Positions 21,976 through 35,400 of a stretch of 64,000 bases of DNA are shown here, in pieces. The notes beneath the pieces were generated by a model. That model saw only the letters and a program-made list of their open reading frames with translations, searched no databases and was not told where the DNA came from. How positions within the stretch are numbered: position 1 is the stretch's first letter; the number at the start of each line of letters is the position of its first letter. Made by a program: the position numbers and the translations under genes. Origin of the DNA: Branchipolynoe longqiensis (taxonomy: Eukaryota; Annelida; Polychaeta; Phyllodocida; Polynoidae); the NCBI GenBank assembly GCA_030323885.1, contig CM059197.1, forward strand, positions 30,828,709 to 30,892,708, written 5' to 3'.

Positions 21976-22846
21976 CATAGAGTCTATTGTAAAGTCAGTT
22001 TCACTCAACTCTAGTCCTTTGCATTGGGTGTCTGACAGTCTCCCTCTCTCTGCTGACGCTCGACTGTATCGTAACGACTGCAGACAGAGATGTTACTATG
22101 TTAGACAGACTGTAGGAAGTGTACATAATGTCCGTGATGGTCTGAATAAAGTATTTCCTGCACTATGGTGTTACACCTAATTTGTTATTAGTACATGTAC
22201 TATACTTACCGCGTCGCAGTTCATCATATAATGTTACGGGTTCTTCATAATTTTCACCATTTTCTCTTTCCTACAAAGCAGGATATATATAGTGGAGGGT
22301 GGGCTGGGGAATATTAAAACATCCATCAGAATACACGATTTCTGCGACTAGTACAACACCTGGTGATAGGCAACGACACTCGTGTTGTGGGTTGACAGTG
22401 TGTCACTGTGTTGTTTTACACTGATGATCAAGCTTATCAATCAATCAATCAATCAATCAATAGGATACAGCTATAATTATCAAAAATTATTAAAAAATGG
22501 TAAGTATGTTTTCTCTATAAATCCACATTTGTGCCGAAAACACTGTCAGTTGCTCAATATGAAGCTAGTGTTAACAGAGCCTCAATTGCCTCTCCACAGA
22601 CTCTGTGACCCACATGTCCAGTCTGGATTACGCTCTGCGCATGCATCGCGGAAATCGTGTATTATTCATTAAGTCGATGATAGGAATCATGGATAACTGT
22701 GCCACGCAAGGTTGTGGTCTGATAGAATGGCTTGCATTAATTATGTGAACACCGGAAGTTAAATTGGCACCCCACCCATGGTGGTAATGAGAAGAATACA
22801 TTTATTTTTGGCAACCAGATCTGGCTAATTATAAGATCGCTATGTA
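21976..22846. other. No gene recognised
   Basis: Holds a (AATC)n run near 22,435-22,462 and AT-rich unique sequence. Short frames show no known domain. Confidence 0.4.
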
Positions 22847-23757
22847 TTAAAGTTGCATAGTCCGATGGTTTTGAGTTTCTGTCATTTACTGAGAAAATAC
22901 ATTAGGTTGGTCGTTATAATCAACCTTACTTTATTTGGAATACTTTTATTTTAAATGGATAACTTTAGAGATATTTGAAGTGCAAACATACACAATTAAT
23001 TAATTTTGGCAAGCAAGCTAAAACTCCATATAGGCTTCTGCAGTAAAAGGTTCTATTGACGACGATTGGGGGTGTTTGTAACTTTACGACGGTTACCAGT
23101 TGCAGAACTGCAACAGTGGGTAGAGAGGCTCCGATAAATCAGCCCAATCTTTGGGTGAAGACTTAACTTCAGTAGGGAGTGTTGTAGAAGCTGGGGACAT
23201 CTTCACAATGTTGTAACGGCGAGGCGTTGGGACGGCAGCGAATCTCTTCGGTCCGGCGATAGTTGAGCTGTAGGTGTAGTGTAGCACTTGAATCCGGTCA
23301 GCAGCAGGGGTTTGAGGAAGGCGGGCAAAGGTGGGAGCAGCGGTCGTTCCAGCAACAAGAACAAGACAGAGAAATCGTAACGGTGAAGGGCCCCACCCAA
23401 GAACACAACTACCCTGGTCAGGGGAAGAAGTGTGCCTGGGAGAAATCAAATGGGCAGAGTCTAGGAAAGAGAAATGAGGAGAGTTGAGTCAAAGGACCGT
23501 GTCTATTTGCTCTATGGTGACCGTCCAGCGAGCCATAGACACGGACAGAGTAAGAGTAGAAAGTGAAATGCCGGCGGGCTCCCCCTCCTGGAACTCTTTT
23601 CAGACATATCAAGGAGGAGCATGGCCGGCGGAGAGGTGATAGAGAGAGGTGTGGACAGGGTGTCGTCCGGATAGCAAGTGTCTGGAATAAAATCTAGATA
23701 ATTGCCTTGGTTTTGAGAATTTGATGTTTTCATCGGACTCCACCACTTTAAAGTTGC
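22847..23757. mobile_element. M1 copy interrupted by a ~640-bp insertion
   Basis: M1 starts GTTGCATAGTCCGATGG at 22,852, runs to about 23,056, and resumes at about 23,693 (AATAAAATCTAGATAATTGC) to 23,757. The inserted segment is GC-richer and contains CTCTTCGGTCCGGCG, a motif resembling GTCTTGTCGGTCCGGCG at 26,250 in the next insertion. Confidence 0.65.
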
Positions 23758-26700
23758 ATAGTCCGATGGTTTTGAGTTTCTGATATTTTCTGAGATAAAA
23801 ATATTAGGTTGATCGCTATAATTCAGGACACAAGACGGAGCTATAGTATGGAAGTTTATTGAGTAGGTTCGATATAAAAGTAAGAGTAGCAGTAACGGAG
23901 AATGTCATGTGATAATCAAGTGGGTCAAGTAACGAAGAATGTATCAAGTATCATGCGAGAGTCTAATATGGTCCAGAGTGGATCCGTTAGTCATAGGGAC
24001 AGAGTTAAAGTTGCATGTTCCGATGGCACTTGAATTTTTGTCTTATTTTTGAGATAAATATATCAAATTGATCGTTACAAGCTACTAATCATTAGTCCGG
24101 AGTGATTTTGATTAAAGATGATTAGTTTTGAAGTAATATGAGCTGAAAGAACCAAACATAATTTCGACAAGATTGCCAAAAGTCCTGTGGCTATGACCCA
24201 GATGGTCATCTCGCGCTGACCACGTGATGTGAGATGACCTGGAACGTTACAGGACTGTAGGTAGGTATTTCTGTTTGGGTTTGGAACATTCTGGGAAAGG
24301 ATTAGTGCCATAGGCCCATGTCACTATGGTTTTTAACAAAATATAATGTGTGTCTGTTGTCTGCTTGTGTCTGCTTGTGTCTGTCTATGTATGTCTGTAT
24401 GTATCTGTGTGTATCTGTCTGTGTGTATATCTGTGTGTGTCTATCTGTGTGTTTCTGTGTATGTGTGGGTATGTATGTGTGTATGTGTCTGTCTGTGTCT
24501 GTCTGTCTCTGTGTATGTGTGCATGTATGTGTGTGTCTGTGTGTCTGTCTGTGTATGTCTGTCTGTGTGTATGTATGTATGTATATGTGTGTATGTATGT
24601 GTGTGTATGCCTCTGTCTGTGTGCGTCTGTCTATTTGTCTCTGTCTGTGTGTGTCTCTCTGCAAACTCAGGTCGGGTGTATGTGTGTCTGTGTATGTCAG
24701 GTGTGTGCATGTCTGTGTGTTTCTGTGTCTGGTGTGCTGTCTATGCATGTCTGTCTGTGTCTATCTATGTGTGTTTGTCTGTGTGTGTATGTGTGTATAT
24801 GTATGTATGGTAATGTCTGTGTATGTCTGTCTGTGTGTATATCTGTGTGTATGTATGTGTGTCTGCCTCTGTCTGTGTGCATCTGTCTATGTGTCTCTGT
24901 CTGTGTGTGTCTCTCTCTCTGCAAGGTCAGGTCGGGTGTATGTGTGTCTGTGTATGTTGGGTGTGTGCATGTATGTGTGTTTCTGTGTCTGTGTGTGCTG
25001 TCTGTGCATGTATGTCTGTGTGTGTCTATATATGTGTGTATGTCTGTGTCTGTGTGTGTATATATGTGTGTGTATGTATGTATGTGTGTGTATGTGTGTA
25101 TGGGTGTCTGTCTGTGTGTCTGTCTGTGTGTCTGTCTGTGTATGTCTGCATGTGTGTGTATGTATGTGTGTGCATGTATGTGTGTCTGCCTCTGTCTGTG
25201 TGTGGCTGTCTATGTGTCTCTGTCTGTGTGTGTGTCTCTCTCTGCAAAGTCAGATCGGGTGTATGTGTGTCTGTGTATGTCGGGTGTGTGCATGACTGTG
25301 TGTTTCTGTGTCTGGTATGCTGTCTGTGCATAGTTGTCTGTGTGTCTGTCTGTGTGTCTGTGTATCTATGTGTATATGTATGTGTGTGTTTGTGTGTGTG
25401 TGTATGTGTGTGTCTGTATGTGTGTCTGTGTGTATATGTATGTGTGCATATGTCTTTGTGTATGTGTGTATCTGTCTGTGTGTGTGTCTGTCTGTGTGTG
25501 TCTGTCTGTGTGTGTGGCTCTCTCTCTGCAAAGTCAGGTCGGGTGTATGTGTGTCTGTGTATGTTGGGTGTGTGCATGTCTGTGTGTTTCTGTGTATGTG
25601 TGTGCTGTCTGTGCATGTCTGTCTGTGTGTGCCTATCTAGGGGTGTCTGTCTGTGTGTGTGTATGTATGTCTGTGTGTGTATGTCTGTGTGTGTATGTCT
25701 GTGTGTATGTCTGTCTCTGTAAAGTCAGGTCAGGAAACACACAGACACATACACACACACAGACACATCCAACTCATATCCCCTTCCCCTCTATGGCCCT
25801 GCACAGTAGGCCTACTTGGTTGGGGGAGGCTAATGAGTTCACGAGATTGGCCTAGTTGGTTAATGGCCTCCCTGCATAATGGGTGTTTCAAAGTGAGTGT
25901 CTAAAGGGGTGAGCTTATAAATTCACTGGTTATTCTGTATATGCTGTCCCAAATCATTAGTTAGGTCATGTGGATAATAGAACAAGGCAATCAATGAAGG
26001 ATGGAGCCGGTATCGGGGGAAGAGTCTCATATGGTCCAGAGTGGATCCGTTAGTCATAAGGACAGTATAAGTTAAGTGAATGAGAGCAGGTTAGGATCGT
26101 AGATATGGGGCTTGTGGGTCATGTCAATAAGGGCGAGTGAATAGGGCATGTGGTCAAAAGTCTCTGCGTGACTCGGGCCTCAACCCTGGTCGTTGGTAGG
26201 TGTGATTGGTCATAGGGAGAGTTGGGTGGGTGGGGCAGTAAGAAGTGGAGGTCTTGTCGGTCCGGCGTCTGGGTGAGAAGTGCGGTTGTAGCAGCTGGGA
26301 ATGTGGAAGTGGGGAGAGGGGTGTTGGGTGCCAGCGGCGGCACCAGCGCAAGCGGAGGTGCCGCCACCTGGAGGGATTGGGTCGTAGTAGGGGTCGGGGG
26401 GCTGTAGGGATGGGGGAGCTGCGGTGCCGCCACCTGGAAGGGGTTCGGGGAAGGAGGAAGGGAAGGAGAAAGAGGGGGGGAGGGGTGTGTGTGTGGGGGT
26501 GGGGGGGGGGGGTCTGGGCATGGGGGAGGGGTCAGCTCCGACTCGGTCCCGAATTACCCATATTGCCAATCAATATGAACAATCTACCTTACTTTAATTT
26601 GAAGTAACGTTTATTTTAAATGGCAAACTTTTGAGATATTTAAAGTGTAACCATGCAAAATTAATTTTGGCAAGCATGCCAAATATCTGAGACCACAGGC

Positions 26701-26780
26701 TTCTACAGTAAGAAGTTCTATTAAATTGACTCGATCTTCCCTTCTATGTAGCGACAAACCAACACAGTGCGTTTAAAGTC
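23750..26780. mobile_element. M1 copy interrupted by a ~2.75-kb composite insertion
   Basis: M1 begins at 23,753 (GTTGCATAGTCCGATGG), stops near 23,822 and resumes near 26,575 with CAATCTACCTTACTTTAATT. The insertion contains a direct repeat, ATATGGTCCAGAGTGGATCC (about 23,968 and 26,030). That repeat encloses a diverged M1-like piece (24,005-24,190) and the TG-rich array. Confidence 0.6.
24345..25770. repeat. TGTG/TCTG/TATG microsatellite with higher-order repeat
   Basis: About 1.4 kb of TGTGTGTCTGTGTATG-type sequence. The landmark TCAGGTCGGGTGTATGTGTG recurs near 24,668, 24,927, 25,250 and 25,536, so 260-330-bp blocks have been duplicated. The very long frames rich in C, V, S and Y on one strand and H, T and Q on the other are artefacts of the repeat. 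Confidence 0.9.
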
Positions 26781-26842
26781 GGAGATTCTAATATCTGGTT
26801 TACAGCGGTGTTAGTGTTAGGTTAGTGTCAGGATGGAACCCA

Positions 26843-27218
26843 AATCTACTCAATGCTATCATATTTAACAGAATTACATACGCAATAAGTGAACTTTTAT
26901 CAATTTAACCCTAAATTCGAACCCTCCTTAAGGCTACCGCCGCATTGGCGGCGATATTAATAGTTATATTTTCGAATCGATGAACGTACAGTCAAGAAAC
27001 CACCGCCGCCACCAGTATGGAAAGTGACGTCGATGCGGCGGCAGCGGCGATTTGTTTACTTTACGTTCATCGATTCGAAAATATAACTAGTAATATCGCC
27101 GCCAATACGGCGGTAGCCTTAAGGAGGGTTCGAATTTAGGGTTAAATTGATAAAAGTTCACTTATTGCATATGTAATTCTGTTAAATATGATAGCATTTA
27201 ATAGATTTGAGTCTAATA
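26843..27218. mobile_element. Palindromic TIR element M4 (~145-bp arms)
   Basis: The left arm (26,848-26,990: ATGCTATCATATTTAACAGA to TCGATGAACGTA) is mirrored by 27,062-27,205, with few mismatches. The ~70-bp spacer is rich in CCGCCGCC. No ORF. Confidence 0.8.
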
Positions 27219-28220
27219 TATGGCTACACACGCAGAGGGATTTCCCAAATCTATAAATACATTCACGTTTAGCTAACACTCACCGTTTAAGCACCCATGC
27301 ATACGGCTTGACATAGTTCTCGACGACGCCGATAAACGGTGATAGCTACCCAATGTTAGAGGGATAACGCCACATGCCTCTAACACTGCTCCATGCATAT
27401 GGCCCCTGCTATCCACATCCATAACTCTTTTTAAAGACATTGCTTTTCTTGGTGACTGTGATATTAGTTTAGTTTAGTTTAGCTCAGGTCGAGCATGTGG
27501 TGCTCAGGCCAGGTCATTGACTCCGCCTTGGTCATCTAGTGTGGATACAGTGGTCATTGCAGGCAGCTTTGTCATTTCCAGCAATGAGTTGGTGTCCATT
27601 ATTGTCAGGTTGGTATATCCTGGGATTCTTGGTAGATCTGGGATGATTCGATATGGTCAATAAATTCTCTTCTAAAGCAACACCGATAGTTGAATTCCCA
27701 TTGCTATGTGGGTAGTATTTAGGAATGCATATTAATAATAAATCAGCAGCCTATATGACTGGGTGTTCCAAACCTGATCAGCATAGATTATCCCTCAAAT
27801 AGTGTAAAAGACCTTTATCTATCAAATAAAAGTAAAAACCTGTCTAAGTCGACCGACCGTGGGACCGACTCTAAATGGTCCATTTAGGGAGGTGGTCAGT
27901 TTATGGAGTTTTTAAAAATCGTCACAAGGGTATTTATTGTATGGGCGGATCGTTTGGGACCCAAATAAAGCACTCGATATAGGGGAGTGGTCGATCTGTG
28001 GAGGTGGTTGGTTAGAGAGGTTTTACAGTATGTATATATATTCCATGCTATATATGAATATAAATAATGTAATGTTCCAGGACATACCATCGCAATGTTC
28101 CAATAATAATACCAATAATGTACCTCATTCATCCTATATAAATTCTTTAATATTACCGATTAGATAAAGTGTTGCAGAGACTAATATCGTTAGATACAGG
28201 TATACCGTAGACTCATATTA
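27219..28220. other. No gene recognised
   Basis: AT-rich unique sequence with short frames only. GGTTGGTTAGAGAGGTTTTA near 28,005 resembles M7 end sequence, but no element could be delimited. Confidence 0.35.
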
Positions 28221-28502
28221 AAGCGGCTGTCACACATCACCGGATTGGGGGAAATGGACAGAAACCGAACAAAGTCCGGTTTGTGTCCATTCAAGTTTTG
28301 GACATGCACAAAACTAGGAATGGATGCCGCCGGATTGATGTCTGCGGTTCTTGTCCAGTTTGAGTTTGTTTCGTCCGTTGGCTGTCCGTTTCATGTCCGT
28401 TTCATGTCCGTTCGTTGACCCGATGTCGCAACACTTTGACACATTTTAATACATTTTGATACTTCTGTCCATTGCTTAATCCGGTGATGTGTGACATCCA
28501 CT
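28221..28502. mobile_element. Harbinger-like MITE (M2), CCGGATTG subtype
   Basis: The ends AAGCGGCTGTCACACATCAC and GTGATGTGTGACATCCACT are flanked by TTA on both sides (28,218-28,220 and 28,503-28,505). The interior is close to 5,721-6,079 but shorter. Confidence 0.82.
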
Positions 28503-28542
28503 TTACGCTTCACATTTCAAATATGGAAAGCAAGCTCACAAG

Positions 28543-28995
28543 GGCCGTAATCGATTAACACGACCCGGGCGACTCAGCTCACCCGAGTCGTCAGAATTTC
28601 AAATCGAAAACCGCGAGTGGAGTCGAGAAATACACGTGCCGTGTGCAAAATGATCTGACCCCAGTAACCCATCTCTTGGCTGGGGTTTGCTAGGAACGAT
28701 GAGATCAAATCTGTGCTGGTACCTGTAGTATAACAGCTACCGGTACAACTCCTACGTGTTGTTTTAATACTTTTCTTTTAATAACCCAGATTTTCAGCTT
28801 CTACAATCAGAAAATACCTGAAATCCTATTTTGCTGTATTTCTATCGGTTCTTGTAAAAAAATATTAAGTTTCATATTAAGCCACCATTTTGTCCACCCC
28901 AAGCATATTCGTTTATTCAACCCGAGTCGGTAGGATGTGCGCATGCACCAAAAAGTGGCTCGGGTGACCCGAGTTGATTAATCGATTATGCCCCT
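28543..28995. mobile_element. TIR element M5 (GGCATAATCGATTAATC ends)
   Basis: The left end GGGCCGTAATCGATTAACAC and the right end GTTGATTAATCGATTATGCCCC are inverted, with ACCCGAG/CTCGGGT words just inside. A partial reverse copy is at 48,353-48,490. Confidence 0.7.
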
Positions 28996-29427
28996 GATGA
29001 AGAAGCTAACGAATAAATAAGTTGGCCTCCGCTAACAATTACGACTGCATAAAAGCAAAAAATATGAATGCCAAAGTCGTAATAAGGCCATACTTGTCTC
29101 CAAAAGAACAATTGTTTCATTTCCATATTGCACAGGCCTAATTTATATCCCAGACCTTTTGAACATACGTTTGGGCATATTTGGACCATGGGAAAATTAG
29201 CAGCTGTCGCCAGGTCACTTGTGCGTGGGAGAAAAGCAGTTGTTGCAATAAGATCGCAGCATGGACTGATTTGAATACTTTAGATATAGGCCTATATGTA
29301 TATATATATGATTAGTGTGATAATACCATTGAAATTGTCAACAGTAATACTAACTCCGAAATATACAAATACAGCCACTAGGTCACGTGGTCATCTAGAA
29401 CCAGTTGCTGACAACCTCACTAGCAGC

Positions 29428-29453
29428 ATGGATGCACTCAAAACAGCTGTTCT
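29428..29453 (+). CDS. Gene 1 exon 1: start and first part of signal peptide
   Basis: ATG in AGCAGCATGG context, followed by eight codons and a perfect GTAAGT donor. It ends two bases into a codon. The next exon supplies one base, the same split as between exons 1 and 2 of gene 2 (56,910/58,364), which supports both starts. No upstream ATG competes in the adjacent 30 bases. Confidence 0.72.
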
Positions 29454-32400
29454 GTAAGTATTCACCTTATTTGACGCTAGAAATTTCCATCTGGAAACAA
29501 AAAGGACAATATTATTATTTGCTTATGATATAATCGAAGGGATTATATCTGATAATTGATAAGATAATTAAATGGATTCACGCGAAGGATACAACGTGAA
29601 TGGTAATGTCCTACGACTCCCTGTGTAACAACAACACTCACGGACTGCTGACTCACCAATACTCATTGGCAAATATCTCAAGGTTTTGAGTTTTTGCCAT
29701 TTCTGAAATAAATATATTTGGTTGATCATTATAATCACCCTTACCTTAGTTTTTTGTTGGTACATTAGTTGTTTAAGCAGGGGAAATTTCAGTCACAGAC
29801 GACTGGTCTTCCTCATTCCACTGCTCCTTGCCCTATCCTAGTAATGCTGAGCGTCTGGCTAGGAAGCGACAAGTATCAATTTTTAAGTAATTGGTTTGAC
29901 TCGACTGGGATTCGAACCCACGATCTACCAGCATGGGAGACGGACGCTCTAACTCATTCGGCCATCCCGTCTGGTTGAAGTAACTTTTATTTTAAATGAC
30001 CAACTTTTGAGATATTTGAAGTGCAAAAATGCTAAATTAATTTTGACAAGCACACTAAAATTCTGACGCCATAGGCTTCTGCAGAAACAGGTTCTATTAA
30101 ATTGGTTTGGCGACAAATGTTTGATAAGTGCACCAGTATTTAAGTTACATATGTAGAATAAAATCTAGATCACTGTTTTGGTTTTGAAAATGTGATGTTT
30201 TCATCGGACTATGCAGCTTTAAATACCCAGTTAAATTATATCAGTATTGCTTTGTGAGAAAACAGTTTGATTTGTGAGGAATTTTACTAGCTCAGATTCT
30301 ATAGGAGTTTGCTTTTGTTGAACGCTGGGGATCAATTTAATTACAGGCGGTATAGCCCCTGGACAGATACTACTATTACTAGTCATTACGCGTAGTGTCG
30401 AACAAAACACCAGTCTAGAGTAGGTCTACGTAGATTCTCGTTAAAGAGCTACTCTCGCGAGATTTTCTCTTTCCGGACGATCATATTTTGGGCTCTTTGA
30501 ATGCAAGGAAACAAAAACCTTTTTAAAAGTCATACCTGACCATTCCGCATTAAGTACTGTACAAGCATATATGGTATATATGTGCACTATATATATATAT
30601 GGTATTGTTAGTTCCTTCCATAATAATTAGCAAACAGAACATAACAGAAAGGAGACAAGTCAGATTTGTATGGATCGAGCCTATAACTCTGGCTGGCCCT
30701 TTAGACCTACTGTTAATTTTATTGGTGAAATGGGCGATTAGTAGGGCGGGGGGGGGGGGGGGGGGGGGGGTGAGGCGCTGCCTGGAGGGAAGGAGGGGAA
30801 TTAGGGGAGCTGCTTGGAAGCAGGTCTCCCGGTCTCCAGGCCGCACCGCAGCCTCCAGTAACCCATAGTAGAAAGGAGCATATCAAAAGGAAAGGTTACA
30901 GGAGCAGTCGTAATAATAACAATAGAAGACAGGAGAATTACATACATAATAATATTTGCATAAGTACTTTATACCTCACGTATCTGTGCATTATATATAC
31001 ACATATATAGTTCCTATATATAGTCCGTTTTCTCCGTGACATCTTTGTTATTATTATTTTTCATATTGCTAATCGTCCCCCTCATCCTCATTTTGTCGTG
31101 TCTATAACTATTTATTTAATAAATTGAGGTTTTTCTAATTATATCTCCCTGTGTTAACTCCCTACTTATTTCTAATAACCCACTCTAGTTAGCCGTAATC
31201 AAACTAAATAACCTACTTTGGGATTTTCCCAAATGTAAGTAAGAAATTACTGAACTCTATGTGTTTTTTTGGTAAATATTTTTATTCATCTGAATACATA
31301 TTTTGTCAGCGCCGAGGCACTGGTCTTCCAGCCGTTGGAGCGATCACATTTGATTTGTGCACAGTGGAAGTAGAAGCATTGTGTGGAGCACAACCCATTC
31401 TGAACATAAAAAGAAAGTGAGGAGAGCAGCCTATGCTGTATAGTGTACAGCATAGGTACTCAACATAGTGCAAGGTATATGCATCAATATAGAGTGTGCA
31501 GTAATGTACACTAGTGGTTAAATCATATGCTGTGTTTGTATATCAGTTAGATTTGGTTTTAATAGTGCCATGTTGTGCATGTATAGTGGTTTATATTGCG
31601 TGCATTGCTGGTTGAAGATGTAGTTATTCAGTGGTGGTAGTTGGTCTTGAATGTTATTATGTCATAGTAAACTATGTTACTATAGTAAACTATTAAAGTC
31701 GTGTACAGCGACATTTTAAAACATGTTTTTATCTTTCATTAAGGATCTGTCTGCTTGTTGTAACTGGGTACGCACAGGTGAGTGAACAATTTTGTAGAGT
31801 AAGTGAAATGGGTACAAATATGAATTAAAAAGCTTTAAATGTAAAGTATTAATGAATTGCAGGATACACCTAGTCCAGAATTGTCAAATCTTTTCTATTC
31901 GTGCAAATATTACCAATCCTCCACATACCGCTTCCACTACCTCCTCCTCCTCCACCACCTTCTCCTACCGTGTAGAAGGACCTTCACAGGAGGTCCAGCA
32001 CTCGTATAATCCTCGAACAGGAGCGGAGAGCAGGCTCATACATACTATTCCTAGTCCTTATACCTCCTCCACCACCTCCTCCTCCACCACCTCCACTTCC
32101 TCCTCCTCCACCTCCTTCTCCTCCACCTCCACCTCCTCCTCCCCCTCCTCCTCCACCACCTCCTCCCCCCCCCTCCTCCTTCCCTCTTCCCCCACCTCCT
32201 CCTCCACCTCCTCCCCCTCTTCCTCCACCTCCTCTTCCTCCACCTCCTTCTCCTCCACCTCCTCCTCCTCACCCTCCTCCACCTCCTCCTCTTCCACCTC
32301 CTCCACCTCCTCCTCCACCTCCTCCTCCTCCACCTCCTCCTCCACTACCTCCTCCTCCTCCCCCCCCTCCCTCCTCCTCCTCCACCACCTCCTTGTCCTC

Positions 32401-35400
32401 CCCCTCCTCCTACACCCCCTCTTCCTCGACCCCCTCCTGCTCCCCCCCCCCCCCTCCTCCACCACTTCCTCCTCCTGCTCGTCCTGCTCACTCATCATGA
32501 GGGTGATTGTTTGCCTATACACCGCTCCTGTTGTTCATTCTCGGTAATATCAGTCAAAAACATCCATAGATGCCTTATATTCGTAGAGATAGGGATGATT
32601 CACTCAATGTTTGTCCAGTCTGCTTTTAAATGCATTAACTGACGGTGCTGTCACTGTATCCTGTTGGACGAGAATTCCAGTCATTCACTATTCTTTGTGA
32701 GAAGAAATGACCTCTTATCCTATTGTTTACTCTCATTTTATTGATCTTAAACTGATGGCCATCAGTTGATGACTGTCTTGCAATGGGTAGCATGTCTCTC
32801 CAGCATGTATCATACAGGTTATGCATATATTTATACACCTGTATCTTGTCGCCATGAAGTTTCCTGAATTTGAGGGTAGACAGATCAAGAGTTTTCAGCC
32901 TTTCAGATCCTTCATCTGTATTACTAGTTTACTGGCTATTACTGGCTATTACTGGCTATTACTGGCTACTACTGGCTATTACTGGGTATTGCTGGCTATT
33001 ACTGGCTATTACTGGCTATTATTGGCTATTACTGGCTATTACTGGCCATTACTGGCTATTACTGGTTATTGCTGGCTATTACTGGCTATTACTGGCTATT
33101 ACTGGCTATTACTGGCTACTACTGGCTACTACTGGTTATTGCTGGCTATTGCTGGCTATTACTGGCTATTACTGGCTATTACTGGCTATTACTGGCCTAT
33201 ACACAATATTCATATGCATGCGCTGTGCCAATGGTCCCACAACTGTAGTGTTCGTCATCACCGTCAGATGTCGCATGCATTGTGAATATTGTGTATTAAT
33301 AGTGACTGACTAGTTTGGTATCCTCCTAAAATTTTCAAAAGGGTCCAAACATGAAAATTTTATTTTTCTTGGGAGCTCTAATGATCCAAAAGCAGTATAC
33401 TTTGGGAATTTTCAAAGTATCCCAAAATTTGACTGACATACATGCATTTGAAAGTTAGTAATTACCATAGCTTTTGTATATGCTGTGGCAACGGTCCCAC
33501 AACCATAGTGTTTGTCATCGCCATCAGATGGCGCATGTGTTGTGAATATTGTGTATTACTGGCTATTACTGGCTTATTACCAGGCTGACGTCATGTTCTG
33601 CCAATAGATCTTCCCGCCGAAATGGTTCCCCGGTGATGTGATGCGCACAACTAACCACGCCAAGATCGACAATGCTCTGAATGAAGTGCTCAAGTCCAAG
33701 TCCATCATCGACATCCGAACAGTGGCCATCGGTCAGTGAAGTCTTGGTGGATTGTGATCATTCCTACACAGCGGTGAAAACAAGTCCATGCACTTAGCCG
33801 TTATGATATGAGCAAAATAAAGAAATTATCACTAAAAAAACAACCAACCAACTCCCCCCCCCCCTCCAAACAGCAGCATGCACTGACACCATTCATGCAG
33901 GCTTTTACATCTGAAGAATTTAAGCGAAAAACCCTGTAAACGAACCCTGGTTGAGTTAAATTAATGACTTAAAAAGTGATACTTGTCACTTCCTAGCCTG
34001 GCGCTCGGCATTATTAGGATAGGGCAAGGAATGGTTGTCTCAGTGTCAGGATAATGTGACTGAGTGGGATATCAGGTCATGGTGCTGGCAGTCTGGTCTT
34101 CCAGTGGGGCAGCACTATAAAGTGACCATGAGTGCAAACTGTCACAAGTCGGTACCCATCCTGATATGACCTTGGATGTTGCTAGGACGTAAAATAACAA
34201 CAATTTCACTATTTCACTATTTCATCACAAAAAGTGGAATTTGTGAGAATTAATATTACCTTCAGGTACAAATCTGTTATTTTAATTAAATATTTGGATT
34301 GGCGTTTACAGGGTGTTGTGCCTGAACTCTTCATCTCTACTCAAAGTGACCCATTTATTATGGGCACATATTGTTGATTCAAAATGGCACAATACTTGTT
34401 CATAAATGAGAGTCGCCTCCAAGAAGAAGAACAACAACAAAGCCACGGAGATCTGACTTCTCGTAGATTTTCAGTAATAACAGTAAGCATGAACACGAAG
34501 CATCCAGTCCTCATATGGGCGCCAAATGTGGTGTAATTAATTCTGAAGCAAATTTCTTCCACAATTATCTACTATCTGTCAACTCAATGAAAATGTGAAA
34601 ACCAATCAACAAAACCAGGGCATGGTTAGCAGTGCCGTTTGGCTATATACATATGTATATGAGTCACTCTCCTGAAAACTGGCCAGAAGTGTCACATGGA
34701 GAGCTAAAATCTAATATTTGAATTTCTTACATTTTTTGGTTGCAAATGAAAGCTGGAAATCTCCCCTTTACATCTGTCATGGGGTTGATGAAAATGGGAT
34801 ATATTGCGCCTTGAGCGGGACTCGAACCCACATCTCTTTGCATTCCGGGCCAGTGTGCTAACCATTACACCACCTAGGCTCCCTGATATCACCATTCTAC
34901 CCACGCCTACCTGTCTATGAGGCTCCTTGCCTGAGATGTCAGTGCAGACCACTACACTCGCCCCCCTGGAATTGTAAGTGTTTTAATGCTTACAATTACA
35001 TACAAACAGGCAATGCACTTACATCTATACATACACAGTGTAGGTTCAAGAACTATATAGCGCGTAGCTTGTATAGGATCATGGTCACGGCAACCAGTGT
35101 CATGGGGGTGATGAAAATGGGAAACATTGTGCCTAGAGTGGGACTCGAACCCACATCTCTTTGCATTCCGGGCCAGTGTGCTAACCATTACACCACCTAG
35201 GCTCCCTGATATCAACACACTACCCATGCCTACCTGTATATGCGGCTCCTTGCAAGTGCACTGCCTGTGTGTATATAATTGTAAGCATTAAAAGACTTAC
35301 AATTCCAGGAGGATGAGTATAGTGGTCTGCACTGATCTCTTGGGCAAGGAGCCACATAGACAGGTAGGCGTGGGTAGTGTGGTGGCATCAGGGAGCCTAG

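Noticed and set aside
24318..25855. Long Cys/Val-rich and His/Thr-rich open frames
   Set aside because: They are translations of a TG/TCTG microsatellite in several frames on both strands, with no start context, splice sites or domain.
31852..32547. Ser/Thr-rich plus-strand and Glu/Arg-rich minus-strand frames
   Set aside because: Low-complexity TCC/ACC array; no signal peptide, domain or exon structure.
32821..33313. Frames with repeated Tyr-Trp-Leu-Leu-Ala-Ile-Thr-Gly
   Set aside because: Encoded by the 10-bp ACTGGCTATT minisatellite in all three frames.
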